This document shows, in pieces, positions 45,715 to 57,150 of a stretch of 64,000 nt of DNA. Under the pieces are notes generated by a model. It saw nothing but the letters and a program-made list of their open reading frames with translations, made no database searches and was not told the DNA's origin. The position numbers were made by a program, and so were the translations under genes. Source of the DNA: Guadua angustifolia. Taxonomy: Eukaryota; Streptophyta; Magnoliopsida; Poales; Poaceae. How positions within the stretch are numbered: position 1 is the stretch's first letter; each line of letters begins with the position of its first letter. The stretch covers positions 41,152,466-41,216,465 of the forward strand of contig CM070512.1 in the NCBI GenBank assembly GCA_036346375.1, in the 5' to 3' direction.

Positions 45715-48700
45715 ATGGCGACACCAAGACGTGGTGACCCGGAATTCGATGATGCGGAAAATCTGATGTTCGAGACCATTGCGCTGGGTAGCATCTTAGC
45801 CAATGAGGCCGTTAACATTGATGCAGAAAATCACGATGGTGTGACGACGATTGTCGATGAGGCCGTTAACACTGGTACCGAGGTATACACTTACCCATTA
45901 TAAAATCATCAGAATATGTTAATTATTCTAAAATCATTCATATTATATGTGTTTGTGTATCCACCCGCACCTCATCGGCCACCCATCCGAATGAACCGAG
46001 GACCTAACAAGAAGCCTTCGACAAAGCACGTGATAACCAAGTCGCAACGACGGAGTCTACTAGCCCAGAATCAGCAATTGGCCCTTTCAACAACGCTTAT
46101 GCGGCTACCACGTGAGGGATCACGCCCCAATCAAGATCCGTAAATGGGTCAAGTCCTGCAGCCTACCAAGGAACCGCTCGAATGATATGAAAGAAAATTT
46201 CACTTTTCCGTAAGGGTACGAATGTAAGGCCAAGGGATGGGCTTTCAAGAAGATGGCAACTTCCTTTCAAAGAAGGGAAGTCGCCCTCACCCGCAAGTAC
46301 ATCGACAAAGGAGAAAGGCCAGACTTCAATCAATTTCCTAAGCAGGCCGATCATTGGGATGCTTTCAAGGAGTACAAGCTATCGGATGAGAAAAATAGGG
46401 TGAATGCACAGAAGAAGAAATACCACCACCATCTCGGGACCGGTGGTTACATCAAGGCTGCAAAGAAATGGGACAAGCAGGAAGACGAACTTCGGCAGCA
46501 GGATGTTGTACCTGAAACTGAGAATTGGGAGCCCCGCCTGCGCAATTGGTTCTTGGCTCACGGGGGCAAACTTGATGATGACGGTAGCTTGGTGATGGCA
46601 CCGACAGTCCAAGAAGTTAGTGAAAGGATTGTACAAGCCATCGAGCAGACTCGGTCAGGATCCTTGGTGACGGACAGGGAGAATGACGAGCTAACATATG
46701 CCCTTCAAAACCCTGAGCACCCGGGACGGACACGAGGTTTCAGGAAGGTGCCATGGAGGCACGGCTTTGCCAAAGACTCAAGCACTTATAGGAGCCGGGA
46801 CAGAAGCAAGAGGAGAGATCAAGGTAGAGTGGGCAGATTGGAGGAAGAGCTTAGAGCTGCGAAGGCTTCCATCGATGTCCTGGTCACGCAAAAAGTGTCC
46901 GAAGCAATCAGCCAGCTTCAGGGAGCACTACGTTCGACCAATGTTCAGGCGACACCGGAATCCGTGATCGGTCCAACCGCGCAAAAGAGCAGTTGCATGT
47001 CTGCTGTGGCCTCAGTGAGATTTACCCGCAGTCCGCCATCCCGTGGACAGAGATCAAGGTTCACCGCCAAAGGCGAAGCTACACATTGATATGCGTAACC
47101 TCTCCTTCAAGGTGGCTTACGGCATGGCTTATCCGGTGGAGGCGGGCAGACGCTCCATCGCAACCGATACCCTCCGGATACTCAAGGTCACGGTGGAAGA
47201 GGTGATGGGGGGCTTCGAAGATCTCATGCTCGAGATTGCTGGGGGCGACGACGTGACCAAGCTTGGATAGGCCCTCCATGGCACATTCATCCTCTAGCGC
47301 AAAAAGTACATCATATTTCCAGATGGTATGGAGGTTATATCTCCAAAGAAGAGAGGCCCCGCAGCTTGAGCCACCGCAGAGCAAGCACGCCTCCACATCG
47401 ACAACCCACGACTCCTTCAAAGATCGCCAGACGCAATGCTTCCCGGTGGTCTGTGCCACGCCTCCACCTCCCCGCCCACAAAGAAGCCCGATTCCGCCAC
47501 CGCCACCGCCGAAAGTAAGAAGCACCCAACATCTCCAAATACCACGCCTCCAAAGATCTTCCCGAGGAAGAAGCTCGATGTCAGAAGGAGGGATCCCACA
47601 CTAGCACCTGCTCCCACGAAGTCGGCATCCGGCAGCCAAAGAATGTCAAAGGAACCGCCAAAGAGGCCATATGATCTGACTGCGGAGGAGCTAGCTGCAT
47701 CCGTAAAGATGGATGTGTCCAGGCAGTTTGCACCAAAGAAGCTAGAGCCTAAGGTTAAAATAGATAAAAAAACTGTGAAGCACTTGCAGTCATGCGGAAC
47801 GGCGCCACCGCCTGTGATGAGCGACTACAAAAGGACAATAAGAAAGGCTACAGTGAAAAATACACGGGCTCTGTCGGCGGGAAAGAAGAAGAAAGTGGAA
47901 GATCAGCAGAGTACTGAGGAGTTGAGGAAAATGGCATTCCTGAAGGAGGCGGGACTCCAATCAATAGACCAGGATCTTTCAGTGGCACCAACCAGATGGA
48001 AGTATGAGTTGGGCAAACCGCTAATTGATCCAAAAGATATAAAAGATCTCCCAACCAAGATGCGTCAAATGCATGAATGGTACATGGAAAGGGCATCTAA
48101 AGGAGAGCAAATGTTCCTCTTCCGTTTCCAAGATGAGCATTTCTTCCATGAACAAAGATGTAACTATGGCTAGAATTCGAGGACTTGTACCATGTGTACC
48201 AAGGAGACGAGGTCAACATGTCTTTCATGTCCCGCCGGTGTCTGTAAGTGTCGATCTACTAAGTTTACCGCTTGCTTCCTCTCGCACCACAAAATTGAAA
48301 ATCTAATTAACTTAGTTATCCTTCTTATGTAGAATGGAGATACAACGATGTAGAAGATCGGGCAAACAGTAACGCTGGCTTCATCGACCCGAGATTGTCA
48401 ACGAGAAAGTCTCGTCATATGACAAGCAAAACCGCTAGTTGAGGCATACCTTTTGCATGCAATGTTGAAACAAAGACTACAAACCGTATATACTTCGCCC
48501 TTCAACTTCAAGTCACGTGTTCTCACAAACCTCTTGTTCTTGTATTTCTTAAGCCATTGATAGTACGATTAGCTACTTACGCATATGTTGCAATATACGA
48601 ATAGGTTTCATTGGATCCTTCTAGTCATCGAGCTTGACAATAGCAAGATTATAGTTCATGACTCAAGAAGAAATCCAGTCCAAAAATACCAATGGTTCAT

Positions 48701-49256
48701 TGACGTTTTAACAGACATTTGCAAAGTTCAAGAAGAAGCAAAAGGAGAATTCAAGAAAGAATTCAAGTCATAGTAAGCACTCGTGCACGTACTACAAAAA
48801 CTATTATTAATATACATCGCCATATCGGTTCTTCATCCGATATTCTCAAATTTCTCCCGTGAAGGTTAAACGCCGACGGCCGAAACAACTTATGTGGCTA
48901 CTACGTGTTCCACTATATTCAAAGTTTTATCCATGGCGATGAGTCGAACATTATGCCAAGGTTCGTATATGCATGTCAATTTGTTAGTTACAACTTACAT
49001 TTTAATTAATTGCATGTGATCGGATATTTATATACTTCCCACTTAATTAATTGTCAGCCCAACATCGATGAGCATGTTAACGTGCTCCCGCCTCACCGGG
49101 TGCGCGCACTCCAAGAACAACTCATCGGCTTCATTGTCGACGAGGTTGTATCTCCAAATGGCGAGTTCCACGTAAGGTTTCCTGTGTTGAACACCGCTGA
49201 ACTTATGACGACATCCACGTCGACCAAGGACATAAAGAGTGACGCATGCAAGAAAT
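45715..49256 (+). pseudogene. TNPA/Transposase_24-like protein with Ulp1-type protease end, decayed
   Basis: The first short exon (45715-45903) encodes an acidic N-terminus (MATPRRGDPEFDDAENLMFE). The frame 46253-47089 shows the plant transposase (Ptta/En/Spm) region: ALTRKYIDKGERPDFNQFPK, SDEKNRVNAQKKKYHHHLGT and AKKWDKQEDELRQQ. After a coiled coil and a segment with MRNLSFKVAYGMAYPVEAGR in another frame comes a proline/lysine-rich stretch (47436-48173). The C-terminus has Ulp1 cysteine-protease features: His in RFHWILLVIELDNSK (about 48610-48650), Asp in IIVHDSRRNP, and Cys in NNLCGYYVFHY (Cys codon 48893-48895, another frame). Introns and frameshifts cannot be fully told apart. Ulp1 removes SUMO-like tags; transposon-borne copies of the fold are known in plant MULE and CACTA elements. 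As read, the gene is broken. Confidence 0.75.
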
Positions 49257-49499
49257 GAGTTTGATAATCATTTTTTTCATCATTCAAACTTGTAAACGTC
49301 GGTTGCATGTATGTACTTGTCCATTTTTTACACTATTAAGTTCGTTTTTTGTGTAATCGAGCTAGCTTGTGAACATGTGTATGAGTATGCATATGTAATA
49401 TATATTTAATTGCATAAAAACTCCTCCACTCATTTAATTTTATGGTCAAAAACGATATACAAAAACACCGTAAGAACATATTCTATAATACATATAATC

Positions 49500-49808
49500 G
49501 AAAACTCTCTCCACAAGCGGTTGATGACTCCAACCACTCTGGAGTGCTGCTCTCCACAAGCGGTTGGTAAGACTAACCGCTCCTGGATATCCTTCTCCAC
49601 AAGCGTTTGTAACACGAACCGCCAGGAGTCCCCACGGGCGGCTCCACCGCCCTCCCGACACCTTCCCAACCTCTTCGTGCCACAAAGACAGCGGTTCGAG
49701 AACCGCCAGATACCCTAACGGTATCACACGCGGTTGCTTAGAAACGGTTATAAAACCGCTTCTAAAAGGGGTTACGAGCCGCTTGTGGTAGCCGGTTCTG
49801 TAGTAGTG
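49500..49808. repeat. Right subterminal and terminal repeats of the CACTA element
   Basis: CCACAAGCGGTTG/CTAACCGCT motifs recur near 49511, 49555, 49575, 49597, 49690, 49731, 49742, 49755 and 49780, ending with the terminal repeat. The plus and minus frames here are products of the repeats. Confidence 0.75.
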
Positions 49809-49952
49809 GCCGGCTTCGTGACTCTTGCTCCGCCACCGGTGCATGCCGAGAATGTGGTGTCGGTGGCGGAGCCTGGCCAAGAAGTGGCTGGGATGCCAGG
49901 GCTTTCGGCGAACGCCCGCGATGTATGCTGCTGGGCAGCCATCAAGTATTGA

Positions 49953-51639
49953 CTACAGCTCCCTCAATACAAGTGAGCATGCTGCATACTTACTATTTTG
50001 CATTAAAAAAGGTAGAAAATGTAAATGAATGCTTGCATGGTTTTTTCATATGTTTTTCTAGCCTCGGAGACCATTTTATAGGGGTTGAAAAATGTCAAAA
50101 TTTAGGTAATTTCGGCCGAAATTTTGTTTTTGCCAGCTCAAAAATACCATATTTGAAATTTAGTTTTTAGATTTCGTTTGAAATTTCAAGAACTAGCTGA
50201 AATTTTAGATTTTGATCCCCTCGAGACGTGGTCCGAAAACGAAATTTGTAACCTTGATGTTGCATACATTTGTTAAGAGTCAAAATTTAGTCGCACTTAC
50301 CTGTCAAAGAACTTCTAGTTTAGCATCTACTACAGAGCAAATTTACCGGTTTTTTTAATTAATTTGGTTTTGGGACTGATTGCAAATTTAAGCTTTCATT
50401 TTCTTTAAACGAAACAACTTATAAGGGAATTCCCAAATTTTATTCAAGAAAATCGTAATACTGTAGTATTATTTGGTTTTAGGTTTATATTTTTCTACCC
50501 ATAAAGTAGAGATCACATCTTCCTTTTTCCTTTTTTTCAAAAAAATCAGCAGCTTTACTCGTTGATTTGAAACAAGGGTACAATCAATTCGAAGGCATAG
50601 TAGAGACGTCTTTCCTAGACTGGAATGAATGTGCTCATGTCAAAAAGGACAACTTTCTGTGCACTTCATACATAAAAGTTAATATATGCATAGTATATTT
50701 CTAAGCTAAGTGACGAGCTATGATTTGCATCTGTATCATCGTACCAATGAACCCTTTATCCAACTGAAACTAATCTGCGCTAGGAGAAAATCAAAATTAA
50801 ATGAGAAAGTAAATTTAGCAAAAATAGACATATGTTGCCAAGATTATCCAAAAAAAACTTCACCTACAATGTTTCGTTTTTCAAAACAACACCTTTTACC
50901 CAAATTTTATCAAAAGCCCCTACTGTGTCAATTCCTATGTAAACCTGATCCTAATTTTTTTATGCAATTTTAACGGTTGAGCGACGTTTTCTGCAAAACT
51001 AAAGCCCCCCTAGAGCACGGAAGGAGCAACGCCCACGGGATGTTGGCTCCTGCTGTGGGAAGTCATTGCTGCCGTAGGGCAGAACTTCCCATGTCCAGCG
51101 TGCGCAGCGCCGGCCCTAGGGGAGAGTGGGGCAGCCGCTCCAGGCCCCCCAAACTATGGGGTTCTACCTCTGTATATGTACTAGTATTAGTATATTGTAT
51201 ATATAACAGTATAATATGTATAATTAGTAGTATCTGAGAAACGAAGCGTCGGCGCGTGAGTACGTGACCTTCTGAGTCCTGACGCGTGATATGTCAGGAC
51301 CGCCACTGAGCGTGCGTAGAAAGCATGCGTTCAACAGCGCTTGCTGCCAGTCTCCTCTGTGTGTCGTGTCACCCGTTGCATCATCTGATCTAGCGGTCGG
51401 GTGCATGTGCCATGCTATGCATGTGTGGAACCCATGGCCTCCACGATCCCATCTTCATTCTACGCTAGGAGACCGCGGGATGCAACACACGTCGTCTTCC
51501 AGATCTCCTATGCTGATGGAAGGAGCTATTTTTGAAAAAAAAAATATATGGCCTAGTTTCCAAAAAAATTACACGAAAGGGGCCACTATAGTAAAAATTT
51601 CGAGTAATCACAGATTAGCAAGATGTCATTTGAAGCTAT
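49953..51639. other. No gene recognised
   Basis: AT-rich with a GC-rich patch at about 51000-51150 (GCGCCGGCCCTAGGGG...CCAGGCCCCCCAAA), a kind of text common in grass repeats, but no partner end or target duplication was found. No conserved protein. Confidence 0.4.
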
Positions 51640-53300
51640 GTTTATGTTAAAGGTCTTTGGAACTTCATGTTTATGCATATATGGTGTAGTTTATGATATG
51701 ACTATTTAAATGAAATGAAAACTTGAATTAAGTCTTGTCATGGTTGAACTTTCTTGGCTATCTTGATCTGCCCAAAAAGTGCTAAATGTGAAAGTTATCA
51801 AAATTTATAACTAAAAGCTCAAGAATTGATAGTTGATAGATGCAAGATCAAGGAAGTATGTATTATCATACTTCTTCTTTACAAAACTGCTTATGATTGT
51901 ACTTTAATATGAACTTGAAAGAGGTTGTGTATGATCGAAATCATAAAATCTTAAGCTTGTGAAATAAGGCTTGGCATGGTTGAAAAGTAAGGCTGATGGT
52001 ACCTTTTAATTCCTTAAAATTGTTACATTTTATTGTAATCAATTAAGGAATCAGTTTTTCAAGCATAAATAAAGTGTACAAAAATTCAATGTTTTTAGGT
52101 TTTGAGATTGTTGAGAAAGAAAGATCATACTATGCAATAAATTGTTAATAGTACTTGATTTCTAGTTATGCTTACTCTACATTGTCTTTATGTAGATTTG
52201 AGATTGCAAGTATTTTTGATAGTATGACTTGGTAATAAAATTGGTATATTTGTGGATGATTTATAATGCTCAGTACATAGAAAAAAGATAAACTAAAAAC
52301 AAACAAAAAGATTTTGATCTCTTTTTTGTATTCTCGATGAATCCATTGTCAAAAGGGGAGAATTTTACCACTTTAGAGAATTTTGGAAAACTTTATACAT
52401 ACTTTACACATGCACATGTTTTGTACAAGTGGTATTCATTCATTTGCTCACATTTTTTTTTATTTTCACCTAGCGGGAGTTTTTCATTTTGCATATGTGT
52501 CAAAGGGAGAGATTTTGTGTTTTTCACTTTGGCGTTTGCTTTTGATTTTAAATTTTTTTATTTCAAAAACTTTTCTTATGAAGTGAATGTCAATTGCCAA
52601 TGTTCAGTTCTAAATGGTGTTGCTAATGTTTTCATCAAGGAGGAGATTATCTTAATGATAAAAATTAGTATTACGAAATGGTTGTGATCATGGCATGTGT
52701 GGTGCTTATGCATGTGCTATGTTAGATGATTACTTAATATACTTGTGATAGCATGGTAATGGTTTTGCTTGATGCAATGCGCTCGTGTGAATGGTTGCAT
52801 GGACTGATCTTGAGTCAAGTCGTGGACTTGTGCTCGTACATGGTTTTTATGTTTGTTCATGTGCAGGTGTTGCTTGAGGATAAACGTGGTCGATGACAGG
52901 ACTGGAACTAGATTCATGGAGGAACTGAGGTTTGGGACTAGTTCAGAGAGGAATCGAGGTCTTAATGGTCAAGGATGTCATGCAAGACGTTCGGACTAGA
53001 GAATGCTGTACATGGAGGCTAGTTAGTCACATAAGTGCGGCATGTGGGTCGTACGCGTGCAGAGTTGTATTGGACTATGTTGGGCCAAGTGAAGTTGTAT
53101 ACAAACTCTTTAGGATTGCTTATTATAAATAAGGGAGGTGTCTTTTGTTTATGTAGAGCTGGGCATTTAGGGATTGTACTCTTTTGTTTCAAGTACCGTA
53201 ACTAGACTAGACAAAACGAAATAAAAATCAATTTCTTCGGCCAAGCGTAGCGGAAATTTTCTCGGCGCCATACTAAAAATGGCTGCTACAGTATTTTCGT
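51640..53300 (+). mobile_element. Probable LTR-retrotransposon remnant
   Basis: A CATTGTCAAAAGGGGAGA word near 52344 resembles the purine-rich text found at the 3' end of some Copia elements. A TATA-like TTATTATAAATAAGGGAGG near 53118 is followed by typical transcribed-LTR text. No matching second LTR and no coding motif are present, so class and ends are guesses. Confidence 0.3.
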
Positions 53301-54076
53301 GAGCTACAGTATTTGCTACAGGATCCATTCAAAACCTTCCTAGGCATCAACTTAGTTTTTCTCAAAGTTTCGTTGGTTAATCTTTTGTAAATCTCAATTA
53401 ATCTAATAATTATAGTTTAATCAATTTTCGTCATTATTGGTTAAGTGATTTTGCGAAGGCTATAACTCTATATCGGTAGATCCGATCGAGCTGATTCTTA
53501 TTGGTTTAGTTTCGAAATTGAATCTAGTTTCTGCAGTTAAAATTTCACGTCAAACCAATGGTGGGATCTTTAGGAATCACTATTTTAGTGAATGTATATC
53601 ACTCTGTTTTGTCGAATCCGAATCAACCAATTTTAGTCCAAATTAGGGTGTTTCTAAAATCATAAAAAATTTGATTTTAACTTCCGCGCAATCATTCAAC
53701 CCCCTGATTGCTAGTTTAGTATATATCGATCCTACAGAAAACAATTCAGACGATGGTAGTAGCAGCTGGAGAGACGGTAACAGTAACTAGGGTTGAAAGA
53801 TTAGTCTATGGCAATAGCAGCCAAAGAGACGGTAGAATTACGACAGACCACCTGGGAATTATGGTGTAGCAATAGCGATCGCTTCCTCAACTTTTTTCTG
53901 ATTCTTTTGGTGCGACATCACTAGAACATCACTGCAATAAATTTATACAGCATCCAGTCTTTTGGGCGAAAGATCTTGCGCCACGTACTTGGCCTGCGAA
54001 AGATCTCGCGTCCGAGATTTATTTACTTGCTAGTTGTAGTAAGCTAGAAGTCGACCAATGGAGATTCGAGGTTGAG
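53300..54076. other. No gene recognised
   Basis: AT-rich spacer with a CTACAGTATTT-type word repeated near 53285 and 53305. Nothing else is recognisable. Confidence 0.35.
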
Positions 54077-54086
54077 CTCAGATTTG

Positions 54087-54538
54087 GAATTTTTTTTAAT
54101 AATACATTTTTTATTTGAAATTTCAAAAATAGACCACCGAAAAAAAATTACAGAAATATACCTCTGTCGGGCGACAGGAGACGGGCGACAGGGGCCTAAA
54201 TAGAAAAATACACAGGCGACAGGAGGCCACGTCGCCCCTCAGCCTCCTATCGCCCGATGAAATGGCGACAGAGGCTAATTCAACCCCTAAGTGGCCACGA
54301 TTTTCGGTTTCGTGGCCGCGCATGCCCTCGGGCGACAGGCGTCAATTTTAACCCCTATCGCTATTTCATTGGGCGATAGGAGGCTAGGGGTGATGTGGCC
54401 TCCTGTCGCCCGTTTATTTTTGCTATTTAGCCCCCTGTCGCCCATCCAACGGACGACAGAGGTATATTTCTGTAATTTTTTTTCGTGGTATATTTTTGAA
54501 ATTCTGAATAAAAAATGTATTATTTATAAAAAAAAAAC
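54087..54538. mobile_element. Foldback Mutator-like MITE, about 452 bp
   Basis: The two halves are inverted copies of each other over almost the full length. The outer 80 or so bases pair nearly perfectly (AATAATACATTTTTTATT, then AAAAAAAATTACAGAAATAT and ACCTCTGTCG on both arms). The arms also share GGGCGACAGG and ATCGCCC words. Flanking 10-bp copies of CTCAGATTTG (54077-54086, 54539-54548) act as the target duplication, in the Mutator range. It ends about 265 bp upstream of the F-box start codon. Confidence 0.85.
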
Positions 54539-54804
54539 CTCAGATTTGAGCGTCCGGAGTATCCAACAGGACGCTGCAAAAAAAATCACCAATAGAAGCC
54601 AAACGACGTCCTGTTTTTGTTGTTCTTTTTTCAAACACAATAAAGAACTCTTCGTGTAGAAGTGGAAATCTGAATTAGAGCAGGAAACGAATTCGTATTA
54701 CACTCAAATTCAATGGAAAAGATAAGGACGTTGTTCAATCGGGGTCAATATATATAGCTAGCTACGCACCGCAACTACATACCCTTGCATTGCGACCGAT
54801 CGAT

Positions 54805-55959
54805 ATGGAGCCCGCAAGCCGGCCACCGGAAGCCACAGCCACCGTGGACGACTTGCCGCCGGACATGCTTGGCGAGATCCTGCTGCGCCTACCGGCCAAG
54901 CAGCTCTGCAGGCTCCGCGCCGTCTGCCGGTCCTGGAATTCCCTCCTCATCGGCCCACACTTCGCCGAGGCGCACGCCGCCCGCCACCCGGAGCCCCTCC
55001 TCGTCGCCAAGGGCGCCGATGACACCTACATCGACGTCATGGACTTGTCCGGCAACGTCGTCAAACGGATAGACATCACGACGACGGAGACGGCCGGCGT
55101 TGGCCCGCGCGAGCACCACCAGCCCGCTGGTCCAGCAGCCTATCTCGTCCAGATCAAGGGCGACATCATCCGCGTGGTCGACCCGGCCAGTGGGTCAGTC
55201 TCCGCCTTGCCAGACTCGGACGAGCAGCATCTTGATGTCCAGGAGCAGGCGGACCGGTCTTGGTCGTACTCGCTCGGACGGGTCGCCTCCAGCGGGCAGT
55301 ACAAGGTGCTCCGCATATGCACCGTGCACTCGGGCCTACGCCTCGACCAAACGTGCGACGTCCTCACCCTCGGCGACGGCAGCGGCCGACCGTGGAGGAG
55401 AAGGCGGAGGCCCCCGTTCCACGTCCACCCGAACATCATCCACACCACTGTCGTCCAAGGGGTCGTCTACTTTCTGCCAGACGACTTTTACAGCAGCAAG
55501 ATCGTCGACGAGCCGGACCGCGTGGCGTCGTTCGACCTAGAGACGGAGGAGTGGGCACCGGTGATCCTCCGCGGGCCGTCGAGCAGCCGCCACCGCCGTA
55601 GCCATGTCGGACGACATCTAGTTGAGCTGAATGGTTACCTAGTCTTGGTTGAGCCCCACGGGTTAGAATTTGGGAACAGGGACTTGTGGTTCTTGCTCAA
55701 GGACGGTGATAAGGAGGAGGGCTGGGTGAGAGAGCACAGGGTGCGGCGCAGCAACAGCATCTACGACTCCAGCTTCACGAGGCCGATGTTTGTGCTTGGA
55801 GATGGGAGGATACTCTTCCGCGAGTCCATCTGGGGAGAGGCAACGGTCGTAGGGGTGTACGATCCGAGGACCAGAACATGCACGGACACGGCGCGATTGG
55901 CAGAGTTCGGCTTCGTTGGTTTGTATACGGCCGGGAAGCACCTGCTCATGGATCAATGA
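54805..55959 (+). CDS. F-box protein with F-box-associated region, 384 aa, single exon
   Basis: The ATG at 54805 opens MEPASRPPEATATVDDLPPD. The F-box lies at about residues 13-57: DDLPPDMLGEILLRLPAKQL, CRLRAVCRSWNSLLIGPHFA. The rest looks like an F-box-associated beta-propeller-type region, with IIRVVDPASGSVSALPD, SYSLGRVASSGQYKVLRICT, HTTVVQGVVYFLPDDF, VASFDLETEEWAP and VVGVYDPRTRTCTD. F-box proteins are substrate receptors of SCF ubiquitin ligases: the F-box binds the SKP1-type subunit and the C-terminal region the target, which cannot be guessed here. The coding region is GC-rich against AT-rich flanks, as in many grass single-exon F-box genes. There are no frame breaks, and the stop is TGA at 55957-55959. 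The upstream 265 bp to the MITE must hold the promoter; TATATATAG near 54750 is a candidate TATA box. Confidence 0.88.
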   Translation: MEPASRPPEATATVDDLPPDMLGEILLRLPAKQLCRLRAVCRSWNSLLIGPHFAEAHAARHPEPLLVAKGADDTYIDVMDLSGNVVKRIDITTTETAGVGPREHHQPAGPAAYLVQIKGDIIRVVDPASGSVSALPDSDEQHLDVQEQADRSWSYSLGRVASSGQYKVLRICTVHSGLRLDQTCDVLTLGDGSGRPWRRRRRPPFHVHPNIIHTTVVQGVVYFLPDDFYSSKIVDEPDRVASFDLETEEWAPVILRGPSSSRHRRSHVGRHLVELNGYLVLVEPHGLEFGNRDLWFLLKDGDKEEGWVREHRVRRSNSIYDSSFTRPMFVLGDGRILFRESIWGEATVVGVYDPRTRTCTDTARLAEFGFVGLYTAGKHLLMDQ

Positions 55960-56126
55960 CTGGAGATATACAATACTAGGTAGAATCGCGCGCGATGCCG
56001 CGCCACGAGAGGAAAATCCGGTATGAGTTTTTTGCAAATCGAATTTGCGAAACTGCAGGTTTTTTTTTCAAAATAACTGGCGGAACGACCTATTTACGAT
56101 TTCAAAATACTCTAAATCTTTTTGCA

Positions 56127-56366
56127 AAACCACCCACCGGTCAAAAATAGTCTAGAGGAAAAGAGCGAAAAATTATTAGAGATGACAACCTTCTTTTGTT
56201 AAGCCTAATACTCTACGCGTTCATCGAGTAACAATACATATTCGCATAACTACCCACCGGTCAAAAATAGTCTAGAGAAAAAAGGGCGAAAAATTATTAG
56301 AGACGACAACCTTCTTTTGTCGAGTCTAACACTATACGCGTTCACCGAGTAACAATACACGTTTAA
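56127..56366. repeat. Tandem duplication, 120-bp unit, 2 copies
   Basis: ACCCACCGGTCAAAAATAG starts both units (56132 and 56252). They continue in parallel through GCGAAAAATTATTAGAGA and GAGTAACAATACA with about ten differences by eye. Not coding. Confidence 0.85.
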
Positions 56367-56439
56367 AAAAATATCATAGATCGAGATGGAAAATCGAGTT
56401 GGGGAAAAAGTCTAGACATAGGGTCAGCACATTTCTCTG

Positions 56440-56880
56440 GTCTTTGGGAAAAATTTCCGGAAAACGATATTTTTCGTGTATTTACTTTTTTAAAAGGTGG
56501 TCTGACCATGGCGAATCCATGAAGACATAGAGCTGCACACATTTCTCTGGTGTTTGAAAAAAATTTCTGGGAAAACGATCTTTTATGTATTTCCTTTTTA
56601 AAAAGTCGCTTTCGGACCAAGAAGAATCCATGTGCGAAAAAAATTTCCGAAAAACGATCTTTTATGTATTTCCTTTTTAAAAGGTCGCTTTCGGACCATG
56701 GCAAATCCATGAACCGAAAAATTTCCGGAAAACGATCTTTTATGTATTTCCTTTTTAAAAGGTCGCTCGGACCACAGGCGAATCCATGTGCCGAAAAAAA
56801 ATTCCGAAAAACGATCTTTTATGTATTTCATTTTTAAAAGGCTACTTTCGGACTCATGGCGAATTCATGAACCGCTATAA
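56440..56880. repeat. Tandem array, about 79-bp unit, 5 copies
   Basis: The word ACGATCTTTTATGTATTTCC recurs at about 56576, 56655, 56733 and 56812 (spacing 79, 78, 79), with a diverged first copy near 56465 separated by an extra segment of about 32 bp. Open frames across the array (56550-56837 plus, 56598-56831 minus) only reflect the repeats. Confidence 0.88.
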
Positions 56881-56954
56881 ACCTTCGACGAATCTGTTTT
56901 TTTTGTTTTTTGGTTTTTTATGTTTGTTAAAAAAAATGGGTCGTCTATGTTTTT

Positions 56955-57150
56955 TTTGTGGCGAAAATATTTTTCCCGGGTTTTTTGGGTGGCGAAAACA
57001 GTTTTTCCGGGTTTTTTCGGTGGCGAAAACATTTTTTCCGGGTTTTTTCGGTGACGAAAACATCTTTTTTGGGTGGCGAAAATAGTTTTTCCGGTTTTTT
57101 TCGGTGGCGAAAACATTTTTCCCGGGTTTTTTCGGTGACGAAAACGCTTT
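56955..57150. repeat. Tandem array, 31-bp unit, about 7 copies
   Basis: Units of the type TTTTTCCGGGTTTTTTCGGT plus GGCGAAAACA. GCGAAAA or ACGAAAA starts at 56961, 56992, 57023, 57054, 57077, 57107 and 57138, so the spacing is 31 with one shortened unit of 23. Confidence 0.9.

Larger units (their letters stand above)
38604..49808 (+). mobile_element. CACTA (En/Spm) DNA transposon, 11.2 kb, non-functional
   Basis: Ends are CACTACTACAGAACC at 38604 and its inverse GGTTCTGTAGTAGTG ending at 49808. The target duplication is GCC (38601-38603, 49809-49811), the 3 bp expected for CACTA. Subterminal repeats with ACAAGCGGTT/AACCGCTTGT fill both ends. Inside are a decayed TNPD transposase (39.4-42.7 kb) and a TNPA/Transposase_24-like gene with an Ulp1-type protease end (45.7-49.3 kb). 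A third cluster of the subterminal motif lies mid-element (43.86-44.30 kb), so the unit may be composite. Confidence 0.9.
38060..49952 (+). pseudogene. LOB-domain (LBD/AS2-like) gene fragment, split by two transposons
   Basis: Plus-strand reading upstream of the CACTA element gives RRYKFLRRATEC, like the zinc-finger end of a LOB domain (normally ACKFLRRKC...C). It then jumps to ERADAVSSLVYEANLRLCDP, VYGCMGAISTLQQQVNMLED and ELEE, the GAS/leucine-zipper half of the domain. The middle of the domain is missing and the first cysteines are not intact. GC-rich text resumes on the far side of the CACTA element (49812-49952, ending AAIKY and a stop), apparently the gene's own C-terminal part. A 156-bp MITE (38085-38240) also sits in the 5' part. 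LBD proteins are plant transcription regulators of organ boundaries. This copy is dead and may be a fragment duplicated from elsewhere. Confidence 0.75.

Noticed and set aside
49410..49952. Overlapping frames across the right CACTA end
   Set aside because: Products of subterminal repeats fused to the LBD remnant.
51000..51150. GC-rich GCGCCGGCCCTAGGGG text as the end of a transposon
   Set aside because: It resembles common grass repeat text, but no inverse end or target duplication could be found.
54785..55601. Other-frame and reverse-strand readings over the F-box gene
   Set aside because: GC-rich shadow frames; only the frame from 54805 has the F-box and F-box-associated motifs.
56440..57150. 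Possible CRISPR-like array
   Set aside because: Direct repeats here are contiguous tandem units without unique spacers, in a eukaryotic genome.
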